Of a stretch of DNA of 29,779 nt, positions 1 through 9,200 are shown piece after piece (the first letter of the stretch is position 1; every line of letters starts with the position of its first letter). The notes beneath the pieces are model-generated. The model was not told where the DNA came from, did not search any database, and worked only from the letters and a program-made list of their open reading frames with translations. This stretch comes from Ramicandelaber brevisporus (Eukaryota; Kickxellomycota; Ramicandelaberales; Ramicandelaberaceae), in NCBI GenBank assembly GCA_025201865.1, contig MU602705.1:1-29779 (forward strand). The letters run 5' to 3'. The position numbers and the translations under genes were made by a program.

Positions 1-352
1 CAAGAAGCGGGAAGCGGGAAGCGAGAGGAGAGTCGCTGCTGCGAGGAGATAAAGAGTCGAGGAACGTTCGAGCCATAAAAGGCAACATTGCCTAGAATGG
101 TTGGTGCCGTGGCAGCGTGGAGGATGACGAGAGTGAGTCACCATTCCATCTCGATTCGCAGAGTTCATGGATGGGATGGGATGGAGTGACTGATTGGCCA
201 CCTAACTCCGCCTAGTGTGGAACAGCTATGCGTTGCAAGGTTGATCATGCAGAGCAGGCAGTTCATACAGCTAGCTAACTATGGCTAGAGAAGACGAGTG
301 AATGCGTTGCAGAATCGATGAGGATGACATAGCGGAGAAATGCAAAAGAGGA

Positions 353-425
353 TGCCTTCTGCCAGAATCGAACTGGCGACCTTCTGCTTACTAGGCAGAC
401 GCTCTGCCAACTGAGCCAAGAAGGC
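353..425 (-). tRNA. tRNA-Thr (anticodon AGT), intronless
   Basis: On the minus strand the sequence folds into a complete 73-nt cloverleaf. The 7-bp acceptor stem pairs 425-419 with 360-354, and A353 is the discriminator. The D stem is GCTC/GAGC, the anticodon stem TCTGC/GCAGA, and the T stem GCCAG/CTGGC with loop TTCGATT. The anticodon loop reads CTAGTAA, giving anticodon AGT (read as IGT after deamination), which decodes ACU/ACC threonine. An A box matches TGGCTCAGTTGG at 418-407 and a B box matches GTTCGATTC at 373-365. A TTTT pol III terminator lies just downstream at 347-344. No intron is present and CCA is not encoded, as expected for a nuclear eukaryotic tRNA gene. Confidence 0.97.
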
Positions 426-1065
426 AAGATTAAGTCCATTTCCCACGCTTCCCTCGTCCATTATTCCATCCAATCTCATCTCATCTCATCGAATAATATC
501 TCTTCATCCTCTTCAAATGCTCTTGTTTTGGTAGTGTAAAACTTGGTGCACGAGGACAATTAAATCAGCCCACTACCATCTGATCATCTACCATCACAAC
601 CGCATGGAAAATGAATACGCGTCCTGTTATGACATCATGCGCGGTGCTCGTGGGCATTTCACACTCACTAGCGGGAAGTAACTTTGACCGAGAGTGCCTC
701 GAACTTAATCAAAAAACAAAAACTAGGGCCAATTGATTGTATCGGGAATGCTCGTGGGCATTTCGATTGTTCACAGCGTGGTGCTACTTCATCCTGATTT
801 GGACAATTAAATTTGGATGACTGCTGTTGGTGTGCGACAATCGCCGCCAGTCGCACAAACGCCGACATTGCCGTACTGAGCTGATGTCCCTCCCTCCCTC
901 GTGCCTCGGTGAAGCAAAGTACACAAGAGCATCAGTAGTTGTCCGCACATGATATAAGGTGCCATCGGTAGCTCACATGAACATCAATCTGCCAGTTTCC
1001 ACACTAATCACAATCATACTAACACTCACGCGCCATAACTCCCGCCACAGATTCTCCATTGCAGA
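426..1065. other. Intergenic region between tRNA-Thr and the phosphatase gene
   Basis: No convincing gene is seen here. Short frames on the minus strand have no recognisable motif. Two short direct-repeat pairs occur: a 16-mer at 645-660 and 749-764, and a 12-mer (GGACAATTAAAT) at 554-565 and 801-812. The last ~110 bases form the probable promoter and leader of the gene at 1066. Confidence 0.5.
951..959 (+). promoter_or_regulatory. TATA-like element upstream of the secreted phosphatase
   Basis: GATATAAGG lies about 107 bases before the ATG at 1066 and is the only TATA-like string in this short upstream region. The spacing suits a TATA box followed by a leader of some 70-80 bases. This is positional inference only. 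Confidence 0.3.
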
Positions 1066-2109
1066 ATGAAAGCTTCCACCATCTTCCTTGCTGCTACTGC
1101 CGCTCTCGGCGTATCCGTAGCTAATGCCGCTTCGTTCCTGGGCATCGAACACGTCGTTATCTTTGGCGTTGATGGTCTCGGTCTCGAGCCACTCAATGCC
1201 TTGCTTTCCAAGAACGCCGTCCCGAGCCTTATCCGCATTCGCCAGCATGGTACCGTCACCCACAAGTCCCTGTCTGTTCAGCCGACCGTCTCGCTCCCAA
1301 ATTGGATGACCATCATGTCTTCTGGTGATCCAGTCGTCACCTCCATGGACAGCAATTCATGGACTCCCAAGAAATCCAACTCTGTTCAACCGCTTGATGG
1401 CACTTGCACCTACTACCCGACGCTGTACTCGGTGCTGAACAAGTACGAGCCCGACGCGGTCACCGGCGCGTGGTACTACTGGGACACGCTCAAGTACGTC
1501 TTCCGTCCGGCCAAGTATACCAAGATCAATAAGAAAGTTGCCACCGACGAAGCTGCGGTCAATGCATTCCTGGCTGACATCAAGACCGTGCAGCCTCGTG
1601 CCTCGTTCGTCTATCTTGGCGATATTGATGAAGTTGGCCACGCATCTGGCTACGGTACTGCCTACGATAACCAAGTCAAGAAAACCGACGGTCTTATTGG
1701 TGAGATGCTGGACGCCATGAAATCTGTCGGCATGGACTACGAGAAGAACACTCTGATTGTCGTTGTCACCGACCACGGCCGCAACATTGCCTCGGGCGGT
1801 CGCAACCACGGCAGCTTCACCGGCCCAGAGCTCAACTCGCAGCTCGTGTTTGCCGGTCCGTCCAGTGTCATTCCGCAGAACAAGGTGCTGGACATTGGAT
1901 TCCCGAAGGCGGTGGTGTCGACGACAATCCTGGCCGCACTGGGCCACAACGCTCCCTCGCAGTGGACTGGCCGCGTCGCGTACGAGTTCTTCACCGACAG
2001 CGCCGTGTCCACCATCCGTGCCGAGCAGCAGAGCACCTCCAAGCCAGCGGCGTTTGGCTGGCGCTACGTCGATCCTGAAGGCGTCGATAAGACTTGCATG
2101 AGCCTCTAA
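1066..2109 (+). CDS. Secreted type I phosphodiesterase/nucleotide pyrophosphatase-like metalloenzyme
   Basis: This 347-residue protein belongs to the alkaline phosphatase superfamily, nucleotide pyrophosphatase/phosphodiesterase (NPP) branch, whose members hydrolyse phosphodiester or pyrophosphate bonds using two metal ions. Residues 1-21 look like a signal peptide ending in an ANA cleavage motif, so the enzyme is probably secreted or in the secretory pathway. All expected metal-site positions can be seen: D36 in GVDGLG, the nucleophile position S76 in PTVSLPNW, D188 and H192 in DEVGH, D236-H237 in TDHGR and H248 in NHG. The nucleophile is Ser where most NPPs have Thr. The reading frame is uninterrupted and there is no membrane anchor or GPI-like tail. 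The start is the first ATG, directly before the signal peptide. The substrate cannot be told from sequence. Codon choice is biased enough that the antisense frame in the same register is open for 196 codons. Confidence 0.88.
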   Translation: MKASTIFLAATAALGVSVANAASFLGIEHVVIFGVDGLGLEPLNALLSKNAVPSLIRIRQHGTVTHKSLSVQPTVSLPNWMTIMSSGDPVVTSMDSNSWTPKKSNSVQPLDGTCTYYPTLYSVLNKYEPDAVTGAWYYWDTLKYVFRPAKYTKINKKVATDEAAVNAFLADIKTVQPRASFVYLGDIDEVGHASGYGTAYDNQVKKTDGLIGEMLDAMKSVGMDYEKNTLIVVVTDHGRNIASGGRNHGSFTGPELNSQLVFAGPSSVIPQNKVLDIGFPKAVVSTTILAALGHNAPSQWTGRVAYEFFTDSAVSTIRAEQQSTSKPAAFGWRYVDPEGVDKTCMSL

Positions 2110-2214
2110 TTGACACTCTTTTTAATCATTTAAAGCCATAATAACATTTACCAATATCCGAATTAGATTGGATGAATGAGCTGGGATGTTATCAAACTAG
2201 GCGAGTGTGTAGGT

Positions 2215-2329
2215 GTAAGTGTAAGTGAGAGGGGAGGAGGGAGCGGAGAGAGTATGAGAGGGGATCTTGGCACTTTTACACGTCGACTTGGCTTTCCTTC
2301 TTTCCTTCTTTGTGTGCCAATCAACACAG
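2215..2329 (+). other. Candidate intron in the 5' leader of the TVP23 gene
   Basis: Two adjacent GTAAGT donors (2215 and 2221) are followed by a long pyrimidine tract at about 2290-2312 and then CACAG ending at 2329, only 14 bases before the TVP23 ATG. The resulting 115- or 109-nt intron would be in the untranslated leader. It would also remove the in-frame upstream ATG at 2176 from the coding sequence. Confidence 0.45.
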
Positions 2330-2343
2330 CAAATCAAGAAAAC

Positions 2344-3018
2344 ATGAACTTTGCGCAATCGCCATCAGCAACTCCAGGCATCGGTGGTGCCCCTGCTGGC
2401 TCAGCTTCTCCAGCGGAGGCCAACATGTTCCAGCGTTCCTCTCATCCGATCGCGCTCTTCTTCCACTTCATCTTTGGGCTTGCTGCAGTCGCACTCTACC
2501 TGCTTGCCAATTTCGTAACCACGTCCTTCGTTATCGTGTTCATTATATCGATCCTGCTGCTGTCATTCCAGTTTTGGACCATCAAAAACGTGACTGGCCG
2601 CCTTTTGGTGGGTCTGCGCTGGTGGAATCAGGTGAATGACGACGGCACTTCTGCATGGGTGTTTGAATCGCGCGACAGTGCTGCAGCTGGCGAAGGCATG
2701 GTGAATCCGAGCGATGCCAAAATATTTTGGTGGTCATTGTATGGTACGCCAGTAGTGTGGGCATTGCTGAGCTTGATGTGTATTCTGAGGCTCAACTTTA
2801 AATGGCTGCCGGTTGTGGTTGTGGCGCTTATACTAAACATTGCAAACCTCGTTGGATATACTAGATGCGATAAGGATGCCAAGGCGAAATGGCAAGGTCT
2901 GGCAAACACTGCAACTGGTGCAGCCAGCGGTGGAAGCGGAGGAATTACCGGATGGCTGTTTGGAAGAATGCTGGCCGGCGGTGCAAGTGGTCTGTTTGGT
3001 GGCGGAAACACTCGTTAA
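2344..3018 (+). CDS. TVP23 family Golgi membrane protein (DUF846/FAM18)
   Basis: The 224-residue product matches the TVP23/FAM18 family, small tetraspanning proteins of late Golgi vesicles that act in retrograde and endosome-Golgi traffic. Four hydrophobic segments are visible at about residues 36-55, 60-78, 130-150 and 152-172. The family signature FW-x-x-KN-x-TGR-x-LVGLRWW sits at about 77-94, and GYTRC at 171-175. The length suits the family (about 200 residues), with a Gly/Ser-rich tail and an N-terminal Ala/Pro/Ser stretch. The frame is open from an ATG at 2176, but those 56 residues do not resemble the family and contain splice-site-like sequence, so the start at 2344 is preferred. The gene is convergent with the XMAP215 gene, 205 bp away. 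Confidence 0.9.
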   Translation: MNFAQSPSATPGIGGAPAGSASPAEANMFQRSSHPIALFFHFIFGLAAVALYLLANFVTTSFVIVFIISILLLSFQFWTIKNVTGRLLVGLRWWNQVNDDGTSAWVFESRDSAAAGEGMVNPSDAKIFWWSLYGTPVVWALLSLMCILRLNFKWLPVVVVALILNIANLVGYTRCDKDAKAKWQGLANTATGAASGGSGGITGWLFGRMLAGGASGLFGGGNTR

Positions 3019-3104
3019 TTCAGCTTGTGCTCCACTCTATTGGAGGCTCTAACTCCCTTACTATTTGATTTAGAGTATAAATTTAATAACCAGAAAGTAA
3101 AACT

Positions 3105-3118
3105 AATAAAGAAATAAA
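3105..3118 (+). terminator. Overlapping AATAAA polyadenylation signals for TVP23
   Basis: Two AATAAA hexamers (3105-3110 and 3113-3118) lie about 90 bases after the TVP23 stop, in an A/T-rich stretch that separates this gene from the convergent XMAP215 gene. Confidence 0.5.
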
Positions 3119-3223
3119 GAAATAATGAAAAGGAAAGGACAGTAATAATAATAGTAATAATAAAAAAGAAAGGGGGTAAATTAGCGAGTGATAAAGGCGG
3201 AGGAAGGAAGGGGATGGAAGTGA

Positions 3224-6200
3224 TTAGTTGTTTTGTGGGTTGGATGATGAGGAAGCATTTCGGTTGGCAAATCCAGCACGCATTCTGAGCAATCGAGCGC
3301 GCAAGTCCTCCACCTTTGTATCGGATGCTTGCTGAGTCTGTGCCATGTATGCAACCTCGGCCGGCACGCTCGCCATGCCAGTACCTGCACTGACTGAACC
3401 CATCGATGGCGCATCTGGTCTCCGCTCCAAAATTGGAGACGACTCTGCACCAGCTACAGCGGCAGCCATGGTAGCTAGTGAGGGCGGAGGTGGCGGTGTT
3501 TGGTATCCGCCAGTATAGGTGGACGATGTCGCTTGATGCTGCTGCTGCTGATGCTGCTGGTGTTGATGCTGTTGGTGTTGAGGGTAACGACGGACGGTGT
3601 CGTTGCCGTGGTCAGATTGAAGTTGGGCTTCCCACTGAGCGGCTTCAGCATGGGCAGTACGACTGATACGAGATGCCTCGTTACGCTGAATGATTCGGCG
3701 GCTTGGATCTTCACCGTATGCACCGCTGCTCGTGCTGCTGGTTGAGACTGTGCGCTGCTGAGGCTGATGCTGCACAGATTGGAATGCATTCTCTGGTGAA
3801 GTGTCATTGCTGCTGCTGTTGTCAGACACGCTCATTCTGTAGTCACGAGGACTGCTTCCGCCGCTTGCATATTGTTGTTGCGGAGAATCATATTGGCGAT
3901 GCTGTGCTTGATGAACCTGCTGAGGAATATGTGTCGGCAGAGGTGGTGGCGGTGGCTGGTGTCTTTGTTGAATATTACGTTCAGTTTCCGCAATCATACT
4001 GCGAGATGGGTCTAACAATGCAGCCAGGTACGTGTAGACGTAGCTAGTGTGTCGATTATCAATCAAGTCCAAATAGCCCCAAGCAGCATCGCCATGGGTG
4101 ATTGCAATTTCATGAAGAATGGTCTTCACAGTTCTAAATGGCATATCACGCTGCATGGTTTGCTCTCCTCCACCACCACCGCCAGAGGTTGAGTCGGATT
4201 TGGCCAATTCTCTCCATAGAGACTGAGGCAGAGTAACCATGAATTTATGAACCTGCAGCAAGACTTCATTAATTCTAATGTTATCATTACGTACATCGTC
4301 TCTTAATGTTTTGGTAATCTTCCACAAGCACTTTTGGACCAAATCCGTAAATTTATTCTGTTCATTTGCCAGCTGTGGATTCAAATCTGAAGAGTCATCC
4401 AGCAAGACTGCACTGCAACTTTGTTCTAATAATGATACCAACACGCAGAATATGGCTGTACGCTCTGCTCCATTCAGTACTCGCATCACTAATAGATTGA
4501 CTGATTTGGCCAATTGCGGCCCAATGGCCAATCTAGATATACTTGGATCGAGAAGTCTATTCAATAGCTCGGATAACGTCATGTGAAGAGTGTTTTGAGT
4601 TACAGCAGCTCCCAGTGGTCTTCTATTGAATACGTGCAGTAAACAGTTGACGATACTTTTGCACAGTCTAGAATGAGTTTGAGATCCGACAATTTCCTTG
4701 TCATCTGATGTAAATGCTGTTCTCATTGCAATTGTCAATGCTCCCACTATCTCATCTATGCAGTTGGCCAGTGAGCTAATTACTGCACTTTCATCTGAAT
4801 ACTCCTCACTGTTGGTCAAAAATGGCTCCAAATACCGAAGTGCCTCAATACTGCTGTATGGATCGCTATTCACAATCTGCGATATAACCACATCCAATCT
4901 ATGGCTCGGAATACCTTCTTCAATTGGCTGCTGCTGCTGTTGCTGCTGCTGTTGTTGGTGAGCAGTTTGCAGTGATGCCGCAGCATTCGCAGTAGCCTGA
5001 GGTCTCTGCAACTGCTGGGGCTGTCCACGATGGGGTGAAGATGGGGCTTGCAGTCCAGATACACCACCACCACCAGGCTGACGAAGCTGACGAACAGCAC
5101 CACCAGCGGATGGCTGCTGCATACCCGATGCTGGAGGAAGTGCTGACTGGCGCTGACTGGCTGCAGTTGACATTGGTCTCTGGAGAGAAGATGCACCTGG
5201 TGCAGCCAATCTTGATCTCTGCTGCAGCTGCGAGCTTGCGGAAGCTCTGGCAGTGCCTGGACCGCCATTCAACTGACTTGGAACTGGCTGTTGCTGTGGC
5301 TGCTGAGATGACTGCTGTTGATTGGATGGGGGAGCCTGCTGTAAATGTGACACAATCATGTCAACAACGTTGCCAGGAACACCGCCATTTAGCATTCCAA
5401 ACAGTTGATTGCCAACCACTTCGTAGATATGCTGCATTGCATTCAAAGCAGCACTATGAACAGTGTCATCAGCATCAGCCACATGCTGAGCAACAATACT
5501 GAAGCTCTGCTCAGCCGTCATGTCGCTGCCAGTAACAACAGTTGTACCTCCACGTGAGAATAGCGTTGAAATCAATTCCAGGCACGATGATCTCATTTTA
5601 GACACATTAGCCACACTAACTGATATTGATGACGAGGATGAGGATGACAATAAGCCCTCTCTTAATACAATTGAAAACACCTTTGAAGCTGGGTAAATTC
5701 GACTGATTCGAGATGATAAAATAGAATTGCATTTCTTGCGAATCCAATCTCGCGAGTCACCAGTGCATTTGATCAAATAGCTCACAAACAAATTGGCTTC
5801 AAAGTTAGACAATTGAGAACCAGAGTCATCCAGCAGTATCACTAATCTCTCTGCAAAGTCCAGCGAACGCGATAAAACAGTCGGTGCTGGGTTGTTTCCA
5901 ATTGGAGGCATAATTAGATATTGAATCAACAAGTCAGAATTGGCCACAAATCTGCGATTCATCTCATCCAGGGAAACTCCAAAGCTCTCTTCACTATATG
6001 TAGATAGTTTAATACAATCATCAAGAACAGACTGTGCCCACAATGAATCTCGATCACGCTGAGCTGCTGATCGCGCAGTGCTAAACATTAACTGGAGAAT
6101 AGCTGGGTTAAAGTGAGGTCTCATAATGGCAAATAGCTCATCGGATGTTGCAGATTGGCGCATACCAGATCGCTCGGCTGCAGAGATACGAGCTTGTTTA

Positions 6201-9200
6201 GCACGAATGTCTGCAGAGAGAATGGGAGGAAGTGTGGCGCTGTAATCAGCAGTGTCAGCAGTCACATCGTCATCAACAATTGGCGCTGGAGATACCGCAT
6301 AGTGTTGTTGGTGTTGCTGAGCTTCATCATCAATTGGAGCCATCGGAGCAGGAGAAGGCGTGTATGCTGCTGGCTGAGAACGAATAGGTTGTTGTTGCTG
6401 TTGCTGTTGTTGAGGAGGAAGAGGAGGAGGCATGCCATAGGCGGACGATGGACGCATTGAGGTGCGAGATGAAGTAATGGCCATAGACTGGGGACGAATG
6501 CCGGGTGCAGATGAGGAAGAACCTACAGCAGCACCAGCAGACTGACCAAGACGACGTGGCAGCGTGGCTGTAGCTGATGCCGTGGATGCTTGACCGGCAG
6601 CTGTGGCACGATTTTTGCCAAGAAGAGTGGCTGCGGTCACAGCGTTGCCGACTGAGCCAGACGAGGCCGAGTCATCAGTGGAACCAGTGCCTGGGAGGGA
6701 TGAACGTGAGCCTCCGCCTATCATCATTGAAGTTGGGCGGCGTGCGGCTGTTGTGCCAGCTCTGTTCAATGTTCTGCCAGCCACGCCAGCTGGAGCAACT
6801 TCAGGTGAAGATGAGGCAGCAATTGTGCCACTGGATGCCAAATGCTTGTAAACCTCAACCATCGGAGCAACACTGTTCTTCGAAACACCCTTGAGATCAT
6901 TTACAGCGCGCCAAACATGCTCGAAACTGCAGGTTCTAATAACTGGTCCAAGCAATTGCTGGGCTAATTTGCGAGCATCAACTGTGCGGTCTTGGCAGCA
7001 TGCCAAAAGAGGACTGGTCCATGATGATAAATCTGGCAGATTCGAGCTTGTATCAACACCAGATGTTTGGGGATCATCAGTTGCGCCAGTCTTTGCACAC
7101 AGCCAAGTCAACAAGTCCTTGCGTAGAACAGAGGAGTCAGTGTTTAGTGCTGTGACAGCTGGATTTACTGCAAATTCTACTGAACTCTCGCAAGCAACAT
7201 AGATTTGATCCAAAGCAGAGATTGCGGCTGCTCTCATATTGGCCTTCTGGTCATTAATGCAAGACATGATTGGCTGAGTTAATACACGTGCTGCTGATTT
7301 CTCGAATGGCTTCCCCATAGCAGTAGCCAGCACTCCAACTAAGCCCATTGTTTGCAAAACCAGATTCTTATTGACATCTGACAAACGCAGCTTTAAAGAT
7401 TCAGCCAAGTTTCCAATTGGTGGTTCAATTCTGTTGTTTGTTGCTGCGATTATGTTAGTCACAGTGTCCAGAGCTTCTTTTCTTTGCTTCCAATTTGAGT
7501 CAGCCATTTCTTGCATTAGCTTTGATGTTAACTGAGATGATATATTAACACGGGGGAATAGCTCATCCAAAACATCATTTCCACCACTGCCACCACCTCC
7601 TCCACCGCCGCTACTCGAACCACTTGCTGAATTCCACAGGCAAGACTGAGTCACTTCAGGTGCAGGCAGATCTTTGACTCTGGCAAATTCTGCATCAACC
7701 AACGCCATAGTTTGAGGCGAGATATCCTCAACAAGAGGTCTGATGACATCTCCGGCAAATCTAGCCAGTGTACCCAGCAAGCCAATAGAAGCCGTTCTAA
7801 CCGCAGCATTTGAGTTGGACAAACCAGTGCTCTTTACAAAGTCCACAATGTCTCTTAACTTTACACCCTGAACTCCAAACTCCAGTAAAGTGGCTGAGAT
7901 CCACCCAATAGAATCTGCCAGTGCCTTTGGTGCTTTAATGCCAGCCAGAGCGGGGAAAGAGTGGCTCAAAACAAACTGAACAGATGAGTGTTTGCAATAT
8001 GCAGTTAAACAGCTGCCTGAGCTAGTCTTTAACTTTGCATCTCCTAGCTTTTCAGCTAATGGAGGAATGGACAGAGCAGCTGCGCCTGTTGGAAGCGACA
8101 CCGATTCGTCACGGGATGCCATATATTCCATGATTCCATACATTAGTCCAAGAACCTGCACATTAGAGTCCTTCCATCCTGGCTTAACACTAAACTGTCT
8201 CACTATCAATTCCATTTCTGGCACTTGACTCGTATTGGTCTTTAACTCTTCTGATAATTTCTCACATGCTTCTTTACGCTGCTTCCATTGTGATGACGAC
8301 AGTCCTTCTAAAATCTCACCCGAAATGAACTCTCCAACAGCCGATGCAAAAGTGTCATCCTCATAAATAAACTTGACTGGCTCTTCCGATGACTTACCAC
8401 CGCCTGGAGCAGGCTTCTTTGCTGCACCAGCGGTTGCTGCCGATGTTGCTACTGGTTTCTTGGAGGCGGCTGCTGCTGTTGCTGCTGGCTTGGGCAGAGG
8501 TGGCTTCGCAGCTGGTTTGAGTGCTGGTGGTTTTGGGGCGGGTGGAGATGAATCACTGTTGCCACTGTCGTCTGTATCAACCTTTGCACCGAGTCTTCTA
8601 GCCAATGCAGGAGGAATTGATCTCTTTGGGGGAGCCATGCCATCGTCATTTCCACTGGGCATGGATGGTTTGGGTGCAGGCTGTCTTGGAGGCGGAGCGG
8701 CTGCTTTGGGTGGCTTTGCAACGACGGTGGCTTTGCTACAGTAATCAATAATCTTCTCCATTTTCTTATTATCAAACTCAGAAGGAAGGACAGCCTTTAC
8801 GAGAGGTTCGCCAACGCACTTCATTAAAGTGCCAATAACTTCATAGCCAGCTTCGCGCACATCAGCATCCGAGTCATCCAACACACCCATTGTCATTTCG
8901 ATAATTTGCTTAGATTCGCCTTTTGTAGGAATCAGTTTAACTTTAGACAATGTTCTGCTCAGCCATCTTTGCATTTCTGATCTGACCTGTGGATTCTTGT
9001 GCGATCTGCTGCTAGTTACTGATTCAATCATGTCTGATATGGCTCCATCTCCGGCCGACTGACTAATTGCATCCAACGCTGACTTTAGTGCATCAATGAC
9101 TGTGGCTTTGCGTTCCTTTAGACGCTCAATAATCGGTGGAGTTATGACTGATCGATAATTATTAAATGCACTGCGCAATCCATTGGCCAATTTAGTTACA

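Noticed and set aside
353-425. Short minus-strand protein frame over the tRNA gene
   Set aside because: Its protein-like motif is only the translation of the tRNA-Thr cloverleaf.
1357-1947. 196-codon frame antisense to the secreted phosphatase
   Set aside because: It is another same-register shadow of a codon-biased gene, and the sense product has a full set of catalytic residues.
2176-2343. N-terminal extension of TVP23 from the ATG at 2176
   Set aside because: The residues do not resemble the family, and the stretch contains two GTAAGT donors and a polypyrimidine acceptor.
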